Positions 24,057 through 36,090 of a DNA stretch of 64,000 nt are shown here, in pieces (the first letter of the stretch is position 1; each line of letters begins with the position of its first letter). The notes beneath the pieces were generated by a model. That model had not been told where the DNA came from. It ran no database searches and saw only the letters and a list, made by a program, of their open reading frames with translations. Position numbers and translations under genes: made by a program. Source of the DNA: Acanthochromis polyacanthus (lineage: Eukaryota; Chordata; Actinopteri; Pomacentridae); contig NC_067113.1 in NCBI RefSeq assembly GCF_021347895.1, positions 2,360,467-2,424,466 on the forward strand. Reading direction: 5' to 3'.

Positions 24057-26328
24057 TGGAAGCACAATTATATAAAATCAAATAATCAGTGGAGTTGCAA
24101 AGCCACAACTTGACAATGCTTAGCATTTTTGTTGTAGAAATACATTTCTTTAAAAATATCAAAAAAATAGACTAATGACTGATCACGTCAACTCTGAAAT
24201 TTGTATTTATGCAGCACCTTTCATAAATGAATGTGCTTCACCCAATTAAAAAGGGCTCACTGCGTCAAATCAAAATACCTCAGAGTGAGAATGTGAGATG
24301 TGACACTTTCTCAACTGCTAAATTTGTGAGTTTCCTCTAAAATGCTATCTCAGACAGCAACATTTATAAAAAAGTCTTGACTAAGTTACACAAATGGATC
24401 ATTTCAATATGGAATAAACAGGAGGACCATGAGCAGACAAAGGAACACTGAAGCACAAACAACAAACCCAGCCAGCAGCTCTTGTTTTGTGCTTGTTACC
24501 ACAGCTGACTGACACATGGGGGACCAGCATGACTTAAACAATTCAAAGTGTGACTACACTTCACCTAAGTTAATGTCAAATGCCATATTTGCAGATGACA
24601 AAGTGGGGGGACGAGAAGTCCCCTGCTGAAATATTAATTTACTGTCTCTTCATGTCAAAGTAGGATGAGACAGACACCCTTTCCACTCTGAAGGTGCTTA
24701 TACAGGGACTGCAGTTTTCAAAGATGGCACCTTCTTTGATGAGCATCATTTACTATTTAGTGTAGCATTGCTGTATTTAATTTCTGCTGCGTCAAATTGA
24801 GTAGATTTGCAGCAGAGCACTTTTAGAACAGGTTCAATTACATCTGCGTTTACTGTCTCTTTGTTACAGACCTCTAATTTATGGTTTTGATTAGGACAAA
24901 GTAAAAATGACAACTTTCACTGCTGCTGAATTTCAGATCTCACTCAGGCCTGGTGATAAGAACACAAAAACCAAGGTTGTTATTTTGGATTTGCAGTTGT
25001 GGAGCTGGCTGATTTAAGGGAATTTTGTTCAGTAGACTCAGGAGGTTAATGAATGTTGCTGTGCAGTGACAAAATCTGTGGTGATCATAACTTAGTCTAC
25101 TTTGGTTATGACACTGATCAAAATAAAGACAGCACATGTTTTGCTTTGTTTGTTTGTTTTTTCTTCATTGCCATACCAAACTACATACAATGATTCAATT
25201 ACGGATCCAAATGCATTCACGTTTAATTAGCAGAGTTGGAACTGGATCCAGATTTGAGAAAATTTTATTTTACTCCAACCCACAGATTTTTAAAAAGGCA
25301 GCTTTGTGCTGCAGCAAATGAAGTGTAAAGCTTTGGAAGAAAATTTGAGTCTTTTTTCTTCTAAAGAAAGAGTTCTGGTCACTCTGTGCTGAGTCTGACT
25401 CACCACATGTAAACCTGCCATTTTTCCTTTTAATCAGCTATTCACATGTTGCTGCTTTTAAACTTCCTTTAAACAAAAACAACCGCTGTGCCAGCATTCT
25501 ACACACTTAAAACGGCAAGTTGAATTAAGATTTCCATTGTGCAATAAGCAGACCTGCTTGGTTTTGTTAAGTGAACAGTCTCACTCCTGCATCATGTCAC
25601 AAACTGCCACTTTGTCAGGGCTTCTTTGCATCACACGTGAATGCACTGGATATGATTCAGTATTATTTTTCAATGTGCAGGGTTATCTGATAGATTTATA
25701 AAAGTCTATGATTTGGTGCCTCAATTTGAAAAAACAGCAGCTAACACCTGAAACGAAAACTAACGTAGTCAGTAATGATCCATCTCAGGTCACGAACTTC
25801 TCCTTCCTCTGTTAAAGTCATCTCTCCAACCTTCTTTTGAACTGCAAAAACCACCATACATCTGTTGGTGTCAAATATTGGCGGGGTTGGGACCACGTTT
25901 AAAGGACACTTTGTGTGTAACTCTGAAATGCCAGCAGCTTTGACAAAATGATAGTATTTGATACCACTGGAATGGGAATTGGTTAGTTGGAACAAACTAC
26001 AACAAACAGGTTTAGAACATTTGCTGTTAAGAAAGAAATTTCTTGCATGTTGGCTCACCAGTTATGGAATAAAGTTTTATTTTGAAAGCATTTTCTATCA
26101 AAATAAGTTCAACCTCACCACTATTATGTAGAGACACTGTTGCTTTTTTCCAGGTCTAGGAATGCCCAAGATGACTGTGATTGGTTGAAAGAATAAGCCA
26201 AAGGGTTTTCTCCCTTATAGCAGAATGAGAAAGCATTTCGTCACACCATTCTCCAGTGCTTGCACAGCACTGGAGGGATAGATACGGCTTTGCAAGACTT
26301 CTCTCTGTCATCTGTGCAGAGCAGGTAT
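24057..26328. other. unassigned sequence
   Basis: No recognised transposon or exon. The 105-codon minus frame 25741-26058 has no motif I know, and a host exon there cannot be excluded by eye. Confidence 0.4.
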
Positions 26329-26616
26329 TACAGTTTTTCTGAATTGATAAGACACTGTTGCTGAAAAATAGCACACATTTCCCAACACACTGCACACTAT
26401 TTTCTTTATTTGAACACACAAACCACTGCACACTTGTGTCAAAAGCGCACTTTATTGTCAAAATCTGAGCTTTGTTTTCAAAATTAAGACACACAAAGCA
26501 AAACTAGGACACTGCACTGCTAAATACAAAACAATCCTCTCTCACTGTGTTTTCACATGAAGTGTAAAAATGATACAGTCCTCAAAAATGACAATTTAAA
26601 CACAAATTCATCCTAT

Positions 26617-26862
26617 ACATGAATGGTAGTAATTATATAGCGCTTTTATCCAAAGCGCTTTACATGATATGTTTACATTTACCCATTCACACACTAATGG
26701 TGGAAGCTGCCATGCAAGGCACTAACCACGACCCACCAGGAGCAATTAGGGGTTAGGTGTCTTGCTCAGGGACACCTCGACATGAGCACGACGGGCCGAG
26801 GATCGAACCGGCAACCTTCCAGTTACAAGACAGCCACTCTACCCACTGAGCTATGCCGCCCC
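26617..26862 (-). mobile_element. tRNA-derived SINE with complete head
   Basis: On the minus strand the head GGGCGGCATAGCTCAGTGGG (A box) is followed by GGTTGCCGGTTCGATCC (B box), then the body CGTCGTGCTCATGTCGAGG, GACACCTAACCCC, and a 3' part with an AAGCGCTTTGGATAAAAGCG stem. Possible CCTAT repeats flank it (26612-26616 and 26862-26866). Both polymerase III boxes look intact. It is inserted into the IS630-type element and so is younger than it. It is a different family from the (GGAT)n SINEs and the same family as 632-735. Confidence 0.88.
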
Positions 26863-26930
26863 CTATGAATCAGAGGGGTCCACTGCAGTGCTTGACTGTA
26901 CATTTCAAAATAAAAATAATGTTAGACAAA

Positions 26931-27290
26931 AATCCAGCACTGTATTGTAGACAGTACAGTATGCAAATATTTACACCATCTCTGCATCAATTCTTTCAGT
27001 CTGGTCAGGCCACAGGACCTCATCAACATCACAAGCTGTGTTTTCTCTGGAAAGAAGGACCTAGTGTGTCTGATCCAGCCCTGACCTGCATCAACAGAAA
27101 CATCACCACATGCTAAGACCATTGATTACAAGAGATTTTCCCAAAGTATGGCTGCTGCTCATATACCTTCCACCTCCATGTAGACAAGAATTCTTCTATA
27201 GGATTCAGAAAGGGAGAAACACCACAATAACTTGAGGGTTCATACTGAACCATTTCTTAATCAATAGCCTTCTATGAAAGCTATTTTTTA
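26931..27290 (-). pseudogene. IS630-like transposase, C-terminal fragment
   Basis: Minus-strand counterpart of 21841-22190: a decayed block near 27290-27240, then PQVIVVF and NPIEEFLSTWRWKVYEQQP (about 27235-27160), then LACGDVSVDAGQGWIRHTR (from about 27113) through LKELMQRWCKYLH. Relative to copy 1 about 15 bp, coding part of PPYSP, is missing just before the NPIEEF motif. Stops and frameshifts rule out function. Confidence 0.85.
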
Positions 27291-27852
27291 CAGTATTCTC
27301 AGAACATTTCTGAGTGCTTGTATTGTTCAAGTATAGACATGTCACTGAAGTGACAAACAACATTTACATACCATGTAAAGTAAACCACAATAAACCGGAA
27401 ACTATTTACTTTATGCACCATCCCAACCATCTGTTGACCTCAACAACAGATTGCATTCTGAACAGCTAATGCTATTTCCCAGCAGGTTTTATAATGTGCA
27501 GTTCATTGGCAAAAGTGTTTTCAGTTTTGACCTGTTGTGTCTTAATTGTGACAGCAGTGTTGGAACAGTGTCCCAATTCTGCTTCCTAGTGTTCACTTTT
27601 TGAAAAATGTGTGCTATGAGTAAAAAAGTGTTCAGTCAAAAGAGTGTAAGAGTTTTGGAAACTGTGTGCAAACCATGGGTAGTGTCCAAAATTTGGACAG
27701 CATTGTCCTGTTTTTGAAAAATGTGTGCAGTCAGTTGGTGGCAGTGTGCAGCAAATGGAGTTTAGTGTCTTATCAATTAAGAAAAACTGCAAAGACCTTT
27801 CAGTCTGATCAATAACATGTCCAGTCCTCCTCTGTTTCCCCCAATATGTGTG

Positions 27853-28317
<465 letters not shown>

Positions 28318-28717
28318 GTTTGATTATTATTTTCTTTCATGTCTTTTCACAATCTCAAGGTAGACTGCTTTGCTAAAGAAAAAAAGTGCTAAAAGCTCCT
28401 AATGCAACGGTGACAGGTTGTTCACTGGTGCTGTGTGTGTTCTGCTTCCCCTGCAACATGCTGTCACGCTGCTGCCCACCAAGTGCGCCACATGTCACAA
28501 CCACTTTCCTCTTGACTCATCATGCACAGACTCCGACGGGCACTTTCGCTGGCACACTCACGCAGAGCTCCAAATCATGACGACCAAACAGCGCTCCCAA
28601 CTAATCTTATGTCACACGAGGACTGCCTGCACACACACAGTTCACACTCAGGGAGGACTCATGCACATTGATTGATTGCTGCAAATGGAGAGGTGAGGGG
28701 AGGCAGAGAAGAGAAGA

Positions 28718-28721
<4 letters not shown>

Positions 28722-28800
<79 letters not shown>
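28722..28800. repeat. (GA)39 microsatellite
   Basis: A 79-bp pure purine/pyrimidine mirror tract that can form intramolecular triplex DNA. It generates the Arg-Glu and Ser-Leu repeat frames on both strands, none of which is a gene. Confidence 0.97.
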
Positions 28801-28802
<2 letters not shown>

Positions 28803-29181
28803 TTGTTCTGATCTCTCCCCACTGTGTCATTACTGGGTGATTATGGCGGTAATGACCCTGTAACTCCAACACCTATCAACTCAACAGTGACACTAAACTT
28901 GGGGTCACTTAGAGGTCCTTCAACAGGGTCCTGGGGCTTTTTAGTAATTCCTTAGTAAAATGTAAAATAACTTTGTCTTTACACGTGTTAGAGATAGATT
29001 TCACCCTCCATAGTTTTACAGCTGCTCTGAATTTTAACTTCATGTTTTACCACGTAGACCCGGGGATTTAAATCGGGTCTATTTTGGGGGGAAAAAAACA
29101 ACACATAGCACATTTTGCACATTACAGAAAGTATTTTTAATAGTTAGCAACACAATCTGCAGAAATATATGTAAAATTTAG
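28801..29181. other. unassigned sequence
   Basis: Nothing recognised between the GA tract and the piggyBac-type element. Confidence 0.4.
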
Positions 29182-30434
29182 GCCTCCTGTTAGGTTTGTT
29201 CCTCAGGAACAGCGATGATGTTCCTGGGTCAGTTTGACCTGGGGCATGTTTAAATGTCCAAAAATGGCAGAAACCAAAAAAATTCAAATAAACATTGTTC
29301 GTATTTTATTATTACCTCCATGACTAATCATTTCAATCAATATTTAGTGCAGTAGTCTTCTTTACCTCTCACAGATTATGTTTCAATGAGGATAATTCAC
29401 TTGTTTTTCATAAAAAATGCATATTAAAACTTTTTTATGTATACTGAAAAGACCTACATTTAAAATACAATAGTTTTACATGACAAAGATTGTTTTTTTT
29501 TTAATTTACAAATTTTTCATTCAGATTTGTTTTTGTTTTCAAGTAGTTGATGAATTAATTAGGGCTGGGCACGTTAACGCTAACGGGGCAACGATGTCAA
29601 CTACTGGATAGATTGATGTAAAATTTAATTTATAATTGTCTGAGGATCAATCTAGAAACTATGCTTCCATACTAGAACTCAACTGATAATGAATTTTTGG
29701 AGGGTGCTAAAATCAATTTTAGGGAGTAAAAAATTATTATATTGATATGACACAGTGAGGTAGTGGTTAGCATTTTGGCCTTGCAGCAAGAAGATCCCCA
29801 GTTCAAATCCCGGCCTGGGATCTTTCTGCATGGAGTTTGCATGTTCTCCCTGTGCATGCATGGGTTTTCTCCGGGTACTCCGGCTTCCTCCCACAGTCCA
29901 AAAATATGCTGAGGTTAATTGATGACTCTAAATTGTCCGTAGGTGTGAATGTGAGTGTGATTGTTTGTCTGTATATGTAGCCCTGTGACAGACTGGTGAT
30001 CTGTCCAGGGTGTCCCCTGCCTTCACCCGAGTCAGCTGGTATCGGCTCCAGCACCCCCCATGACCCTAGTGAGGATAAAGCGGTGTATAGAGAATGGATG
30101 AATATTTGTGCAGCCTTTAGAAGAAATGCTTTTACTTTCACTGACTCTTTCAGAATTTCAAGAGAAGGACTGAATGTCTTCAGAAGCACCAGATTTTACA
30201 CAGAAAGAGGAATATACAAAAATAAGGTCTGGGCACTAGTTGACACATGCCGTTAACACCTGTTAACACCTTTCCTGTTCAGGGTGGTTTAAGTAAGTGA
30301 AATGAACCACTTTCATTTTATATGTTTATTACACTGAGTAAGCCAAGAAGAAGAAGTTTCATACTAATTTTGTTTTTTTGTTGTTTTTTTTTACTTTAAA
30401 ATGGGTCAGTCTGACCCGCAATATAACAGAAGGG
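29182..30434. mobile_element. piggyBac-type MITE, interrupted copy
   Basis: The right end, on the reverse strand, reads TTAACCCTTCTGTTATATTG then GGGTCAGACTGACCC, with TTAA at 30435-30438. The left end is GCCTCCTGTTAGG with GGGTCAGTTTGACC inside and a decayed TTTA flank. The outer parts are collinear with the reverse complement of 58374-58929, for example AAGACCTACATTTAAAATAC and CTGTTCAGGGTGG. Relative to that 556-bp copy there is about 700 bp extra in the middle (about 29561-30265), which includes the SINE at 29746-30106. No transposase coding is seen. Confidence 0.8.
29746..30106 (+). mobile_element. tRNA-derived SINE nested in piggyBac-type MITE
   Basis: GAGGTAGTGGTTAGCATTTTG (A-box region) and CAGTTCAAATCCCGG (B box nearly intact), followed by the usual body and an end GATAAAGCGGTGTATAGAGA with a short GGATGAAT tail. 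Several frames on both strands that cross it are fortuitous. Confidence 0.88.
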
Positions 30435-30438
30435 TTAA

Positions 30439-31030
30439 ATGCTGTGATGCCTCTCTATTAATGTAGATTAGTGAAAAAGTCTGGTGACACTAGGAAGCAC
30501 CCAGTAGCTGACAGTATAAAATTTGTGAGGTGAAAGTGTGTAATTGTGGGTGAATGTGAGACACGACTTTTGCTTGAAAAGGACATCGAACTGGTCAGCA
30601 AACGCCTCCGTTGGACAAATGGCAGTAAAATTGGCAGCTAAAGTTGCAATATTCAGAAGTAAAGGCTGGAAAAGATGTGTCAGTACACAGTCCACTTTGG
30701 TCAACGGACATTTTGAGTAAAATGTGGCTGCTGTTGATGAAAGCATAATGGGAAAAAAATGTGATGATCAGGGATTGTGACGGTGCATATTAGGTCCCAA
30801 AGGGGATAAAATGAATAAAGATTAAAAAAAAAAAAGACTCCAGGAGTTAGAATAATTTAATTCCTGGATGCAGAATGGCTACAGAGGGAAGCTGTGAGGT
30901 CACACATACAGATACCCTCCATTCAGCTCTGCATCTCACAAACACTCCACAGAAGGATCCCAGAAATCACAAATTTAGACTCATCAGACCAAATTCAAAT
31001 TCCAGATTTCAACTGGTGTAAACTATATAC

Positions 31031-31040
<10 letters not shown>
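30439..31040. other. unassigned sequence
   Basis: No recognised element. A short A12 run lies near 30823. Confidence 0.4.

Positions 31041-31097
<57 letters not shown>
31041..31097. repeat. (CA)n microsatellite
   Basis: 57-bp CA run following ATATATATAT. It makes the Thr-His repeat frame, not a gene. Confidence 0.96.
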
Positions 31098-31098
<1 letters not shown>

Positions 31099-31734
31099 GG
31101 TACAGTGTCGGGGCATATAAACATGCAGAGTGCAACAAGGCTCCAAGAGGGATAGTAAATGGATAAACAAACAAAAGCTTTTATGTATCTGTTAAATGGT
31201 TACAAAAAAAGCATGAGGTATTTTCTAAATTTAAGAGCTTTTGAATTTGCATACTGAGAAACAGAGAACAAGCACGACTCAATGAGTGTTTTCCCATGTT
31301 TATAATCTCTAAAAGTCTCTGTAAATTAAGCTCCCATCTCTTTATTGCGGAGACTAATGGCTGGGCTAATGCAGTTTTGCTTTGTGTGCCTGGGTGTGTA
31401 GTGTGTATGATTTGTTTGTTGGTCTGAATTTGCATACATGCCATCGTGCGCTGCTGTCTTATGTTGAAACATCTCAATTATGCCTCTTCGCTTGTGTGTT
31501 TTCCCCTGTGTGTGTCTATGTGTGTGTCTGTGTGTGAGTGCTGATGTTATGTGGGATCCATTATGCCCCTGGTTTGTCAAGGAACACAGAGTCAGGGCTC
31601 GGTGCCAAGTCTGAGACCTATCAAATGCATGTGTGCGTGTGCGTGTGTGTGTGTCTGCATTGATGTTTGGGAAATGTATTCAGACTAAACCTTGGGAATA
31701 GCAGGACAGCAATTTGTTTTTTTTTTTTTAATCA
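31098..31734. other. unassigned sequence, transposon-poor
   Basis: No terminal repeats or SINE/LINE landmarks. Imperfect TG-rich tracts at 31500-31540 and 31632-31652. Confidence 0.4.
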
Positions 31735-31767
31735 CCCCCCCCCCCCCCCGCCCCCCGCCCCCCCCCC
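31735..31767. repeat. C-homopolymer tract
   Basis: 33 bases that are all C except two G, directly after a T12 run. The minus strand is a G tract able to form a G-quadruplex, and the plus strand an i-motif. Assembly errors are common at such runs. Confidence 0.95.
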
Positions 31768-34384
31768 AAATCATAATGAAATTTACAAGTGGGGGCACAT
31801 TTAATTATTTATTCTAACAAGGGAGGTAATAAATTGCCTTCTGTGCATATTTACATGTTTGTGTATGCAAATGTATGAATGAAATCAGAGTGACTTCACC
31901 TCTATATATGGATAAGGACAATAACAGAAACATAGCTACATTCTCTTTATTCCTCTGTTGACGTCATTACAACCCAAATGAACAGGCTTGCTGGCAAACT
32001 TAACCCACAGCCATATTCCCATTAGCAAACAGTCACGCACGGTAGATGCATTTAGAGAATTGGCTGTGAGGCTGCTCCCAGCTTGCCCACTGTGAGCTGA
32101 ATTGAGCTGTACAAACAGCATTTAGACAGTGAAACTGATGCAGGTGTTTGTGAATGTGTGTGTGCTACATGTCTTTGGAATTTAGACAAATATTATGTTC
32201 TGGTGTTGAGTTTTGAAGAGCCAAGAATGAAGGAGCTGATGGAGAGAAAGTGAGAGAACTGTTCAGAGAGAGTTACAGGTCGAGGGAGAAGGTGAGGAAA
32301 TGATTTAGGACAGAGCAATGAGGGGAAAAAAAGGAGGGAATAGATGTACATACTGTAGTTTTTCTGTCTTTACTTCAGCCACACCCATTAACCTTTTTGG
32401 GAGGAGGTTGATAAGGAACATTGCACTCAGTTAAAGGATTGTTTGGTGGCTGTGGATACTATGCTTCACACAGGTGTGATTCATGAGCAAAATGAACATA
32501 GTAAAAGCAGCAGTGCAAGAAAACATCTATCAATAGTTTTATATTTTGAGACATGGGCTTTATGTTCTTAATAAGACCAAAATGAGAAGCTTGACATCAG
32601 TTTGTTTCTGTTTAAGTTCATGTCTCCCAACAATGATGTCACTACACAACTAAACTTAATTTTGAATTATGTTTTGAAAGGAATCCCATTCTGTTCAGTT
32701 TTCCACTAAAAAGAGAAGACTACGCTCTAGGAAGAAAGGAGTCCCATTCGAAACAACTGCAAAGCCCACCTGAAGAGTTGGAATGGCAAGACTGAGGTAC
32801 AGATAAGCTACATCTCAAGTGGGATCACTGTTCATAGACTTCTATTTCATTTTCACTCATTGTTAACTTTCAACTTTTACTTGAGATGTGTTTAGAATCA
32901 ACTGTCAAAACCACATGGTTAGGTTTAAGTGATTTTGATGGTTTGGTTAACACTTCAGCAAAAATAACACTGTTAGGAGCTTGGTTAAGATTAGGCATCA
33001 AAATTGATTAAGATTAGTAAAAATATCATGGAGTTGGTTAATATATTATCATTTCACAGCATGTTTGAAGTCTCTCCTTTGTTTTCTGGGTTACCAGAGT
33101 GATTGTGCCCCCATCTAATATATGGTTGGTTGGGTAAAAATTGCCAAGATTTGGACAACAATAAAATAAAAAAAAAGGTAAACACATGCTGATTTGAAAT
33201 GTGCTCATGATACATAACGAAATTAAATGTAACCTAACAGGAAAGACATTTCACTCAAAATATAATTGAGAATGTAGTTTATTTGAGGAGTGGCACAGCT
33301 GTTGACAGGGCTGGACATTCAGCTTTTCTTCTTCTTCTTCTTCTGCTACTTTTTTTCTGCTTTTCTTCTTTCTTTCTACATGGGTTATAGCTGTTTCATC
33401 TTTACCAGTGACTTTGTTAGCAGTCTTTATGCTAAAATAAGCTAAAAGGCTCTGCCCTGGCTCCAGGCCTGCCATATCTAAAAACTTATTCAGCAACTCA
33501 AAGAGGTCTGCTATTGAAGGTTGTTTTTATATTATGGAAAAATATCCTATCAATCAGCCTGGCAAGTAGAAAAAAATGGTGACAAGCGCAATCAAATTTG
33601 CCAAAAGTTAACTTAGAGAAAATAAATCTTACATATTCATTAAGTTACTGATGTCTGATAATAAAACTCTGATATAAACTGAAAATCATGTCAGCTTCAC
33701 CTAATACATCACGTGCATCTGATTGCTTAGGGCCAAACTAACCCAAACCACCCCCTCTCCCGAGAAGAAATCAGTTAACATGAACATAAGGTCAGGCTGA
33801 GTGGATGGGGTGAAGTGGCAATTCAGTTTGGCTCAGTCACCTTCTGCCTGATGCCTTCATGTTAAAGCACACAAAAATGATAGCAGTTGGGTTTCCATCC
33901 AGATGTAGTGCAGTTTTTAGTCAAATTTCATAACTATCAGCAAAAGAAAACACACATTAATGTGTGTGTCATTCTGCTGCTTAGGATTAAGAGTTGGTTC
34001 ATTAACAGCAAACAGCTGGTGGTACTAATTTTCCAGATGTGTACCATCTGAAGAAAGAGGGCACCTCAAGGTGATGTAATTGGAAGTGCAATTTTATTAC
34101 ATGTATTATTTTGTGGAAAATAAGAATTGTTGTGATCTGATCACATCTAATCATTTTAATGTGTTGTTACTTTGTATCCGTCAGGTGGCTGGGAATGCAT
34201 CGAGTGTTATCAATCTTCTCATCTAATCCTCAGCAAGAAGGTGAATATTGCACATACTTTTCTCTCTGCTCATCGATCTGTAAGTTAAAGTCGCCTCCTC
34301 AGATTGCTGATAAATGCACTTTAAGTAAATGTGTTGCTTGGCAAAGTCTAAAAGTCACCCTGCAATATGCTATCGGTGGACATT
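31768..34384. other. unassigned sequence, transposon-poor
   Basis: No recognised transposon, exon or RNA gene. The minus frame 33251-33496 contains a Lys/Glu-rich tract from a CTT-repeat (33327-33345) and is not convincing. Confidence 0.4.
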
Positions 34385-34860
34385 TTGACTTCACTTTCAT
34401 TTTGCTCCTCCTCTCATCCTCCTTTCTCTTTTTGTGCAGTCCTCCTCCTCTCTCTGCCACTCTCTCTCTCCTCTACATTTCTATTTGTCCTCTCCTCCTC
34501 CTCTTTGTGAGTGATTCGGCACGATGCACACTGTTACACTTTCTAATTCGACCTCTGCTGTGCAGCTCCTCCTCCTACATCCATCTCTCTATCCATCCTC
34601 TCTGTCCCATGTGACTTCCTCACCATTTTCCTCTGCTGTGTTACTCCAGTTCTTTTTTTTAATCCTTTCACACCTCTCCCATATGACTTGCTTATGCATT
34701 CTGTTTTCTCACTCACACTCACACCTCTCTCTCCAGGACTTAACACTGTTCTCCCTCCTTCTTTTGTACTTTCTTCTGTCTCATTTCTTCTTGTTTTTCC
34801 CTCTCTCTCTGCACGCCCATTCCTCCTCTCAGTTACCTTGTCTGGACAGCATCTGGTAGC
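34385..34860 (+). repeat. long pyrimidine-rich tract
   Basis: About 475 bp dominated by CTC/CCT/TCTC on the plus strand (for example CTCCTCCTCTCATCCTCCTT and CTCTCTCTCTCCTCTAC). Overlapping Leu/Ser-rich frames at 34159-34614 and 34524-34859 arise from this bias. It may be a simple-sequence derived region. A polypyrimidine stretch upstream of an unseen exon is a weaker possibility. Confidence 0.7.
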
Positions 34861-35720
34861 CTGACCCAGAGTGTGGATCTGTGTGTTGCTGTGGAACAGG
34901 TGTCTAGACTGTGCTGTATTGGGTTCTTGTCATTCTGAATGGAGCAGCTGCTAACCGATAACAAGTGGCTGGCTTCCCCACAGCTTTAGAGACAAATTAC
35001 AAATGCAGTCACATTATTCAGTCAGGACCTTTCCGGTGTGACCTCAGGGCTCCAGCTGAAACAAATAGCCACATGTTGGCAAATTATCACCATCCAATCA
35101 GCAGCTTGAAAATCACCCATCAGCCGTATAGATCATGAGAAATGCTTCACTTTTGGTAATATGGAGGGCAGGATTGCAAAGTGTTGGGGTGAAAATTGAC
35201 ACATTGTTCTTCACAGTCTTGATGCTTGAAGGTATTAAGGATTAAAAGTAAAAGAGAAGTTAAACTTGAACTTTCTCATTAACACCTTGTTTAGTGTTGT
35301 TTTAACAGTAAAAATGCCAACTTGCATTATTTAGCATAAAAAACAAGAACAATTTGTTAAATCTTAACAAGGGAGTCCTGATCAGTTTTAATCTGTGATT
35401 CATTAAGTAATTTGTCTTCTTTCAGTGGACAATGCAAGAAAGCCATTTTTCCCAGGATTCTTTGACCCTATTTGATCCCGTAAGTTCTATTGAATATATT
35501 TGTACTATTAATTCCATGTTGTTAGCTATTTGGATTACTTGCAAGCTTGGATTGCTCATCACGTTCAGAAGTTAAATGTCCTAGCTGTCCAATGGATTGT
35601 TGACTTTACTCATCAAAGTAAGTTAATTAGATACACTTTAAGTTATTCACATATACTTCCCAGCATGCATTGCATTTCAATTCTACAGAAAACCTTTTTC
35701 TTTTGAATATGAATGTGACA
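34861..35720. other. unassigned sequence
   Basis: Nothing recognised before the SINE. Confidence 0.4.
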
Positions 35721-36090
35721 GGGCTGCACAGTGGTACAGTGGTTAGCACTTTTGCCTTGCAGCAAGAAGATCCCTGGTTCGAGTCCCGGCCTGAGCCCGG
35801 GATCTTTCTGCATGGAGTTTGCATTTTCTCCCTGTGCATTCATGGGTTTTCTCCGGGCACTCCGGCTTCCTCCCACAGTCCAAAAATATGCTGAGGTTAA
35901 TTGATTACTCTAAATTGCCTGTAGGTGTGAATGTGAGTGTGATTGTTCGTCTGTATATGTAGCCCTGTGACAGACTGGCGACCTGTCCAGGGTGTCCCCT
36001 GCCTTCACCTGAGTCAGCTGGGATAGGCTCCAGCACCCCCTGCAACCCGAGTGAGATTAAAGCGGTGCATAGAGAATGGATGGATGGATA
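35721..36090 (+). mobile_element. tRNA-derived SINE, best-preserved copy
   Basis: GGGCTGCACAGTGGTACAGT, then TGGTTAGCAC (A box), then GGTTCGAGTCC at 35776-35786 (intact B box) and CCCGGCCTGAGCCCGGGATC. The body is complete through GACCTGTCCAGGGTGTCCCC and GTCAGCTGGGATAGGCTCCA, and the tail GGATGGATGGATA ends at 36090. It is the longest and least damaged of the six copies in this window and so probably the youngest. Confidence 0.92.

Larger units (their letters stand above)
26331..27789 (-). mobile_element. IS630/Tc1-type transposon, copy 2
   Basis: Same inverted ends as copy 1: CAGTTTTTCTGAATTGATAA on the left, and TTATCAATTAAGAAAAACTG on the right. A TA flanks the left end (26329-26330) and CA the right, consistent with a mutated TA target duplication. 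Its transposase remnant runs on the minus strand, so it is inverted relative to copy 1. It lacks the 474-bp MITE but has its own SINE at 26617-26862. Without the SINE it is about 1.2 kb. Confidence 0.88.

Noticed and set aside
25741..26058. 105-codon minus-strand frame
   Set aside because: No recognised motif. Length is not unusual for a 64-kb random AT-rich window.
28607..28872. Ser-Leu and Arg-Glu repeat frames on both strands
   Set aside because: They come from the GA tract at 28722-28800.
34159..34859. Leu/Ser-rich frames of 151 and 111 codons resembling membrane proteins
   Set aside because: They arise from the pyrimidine-rich tract. No domain and no conserved start context.
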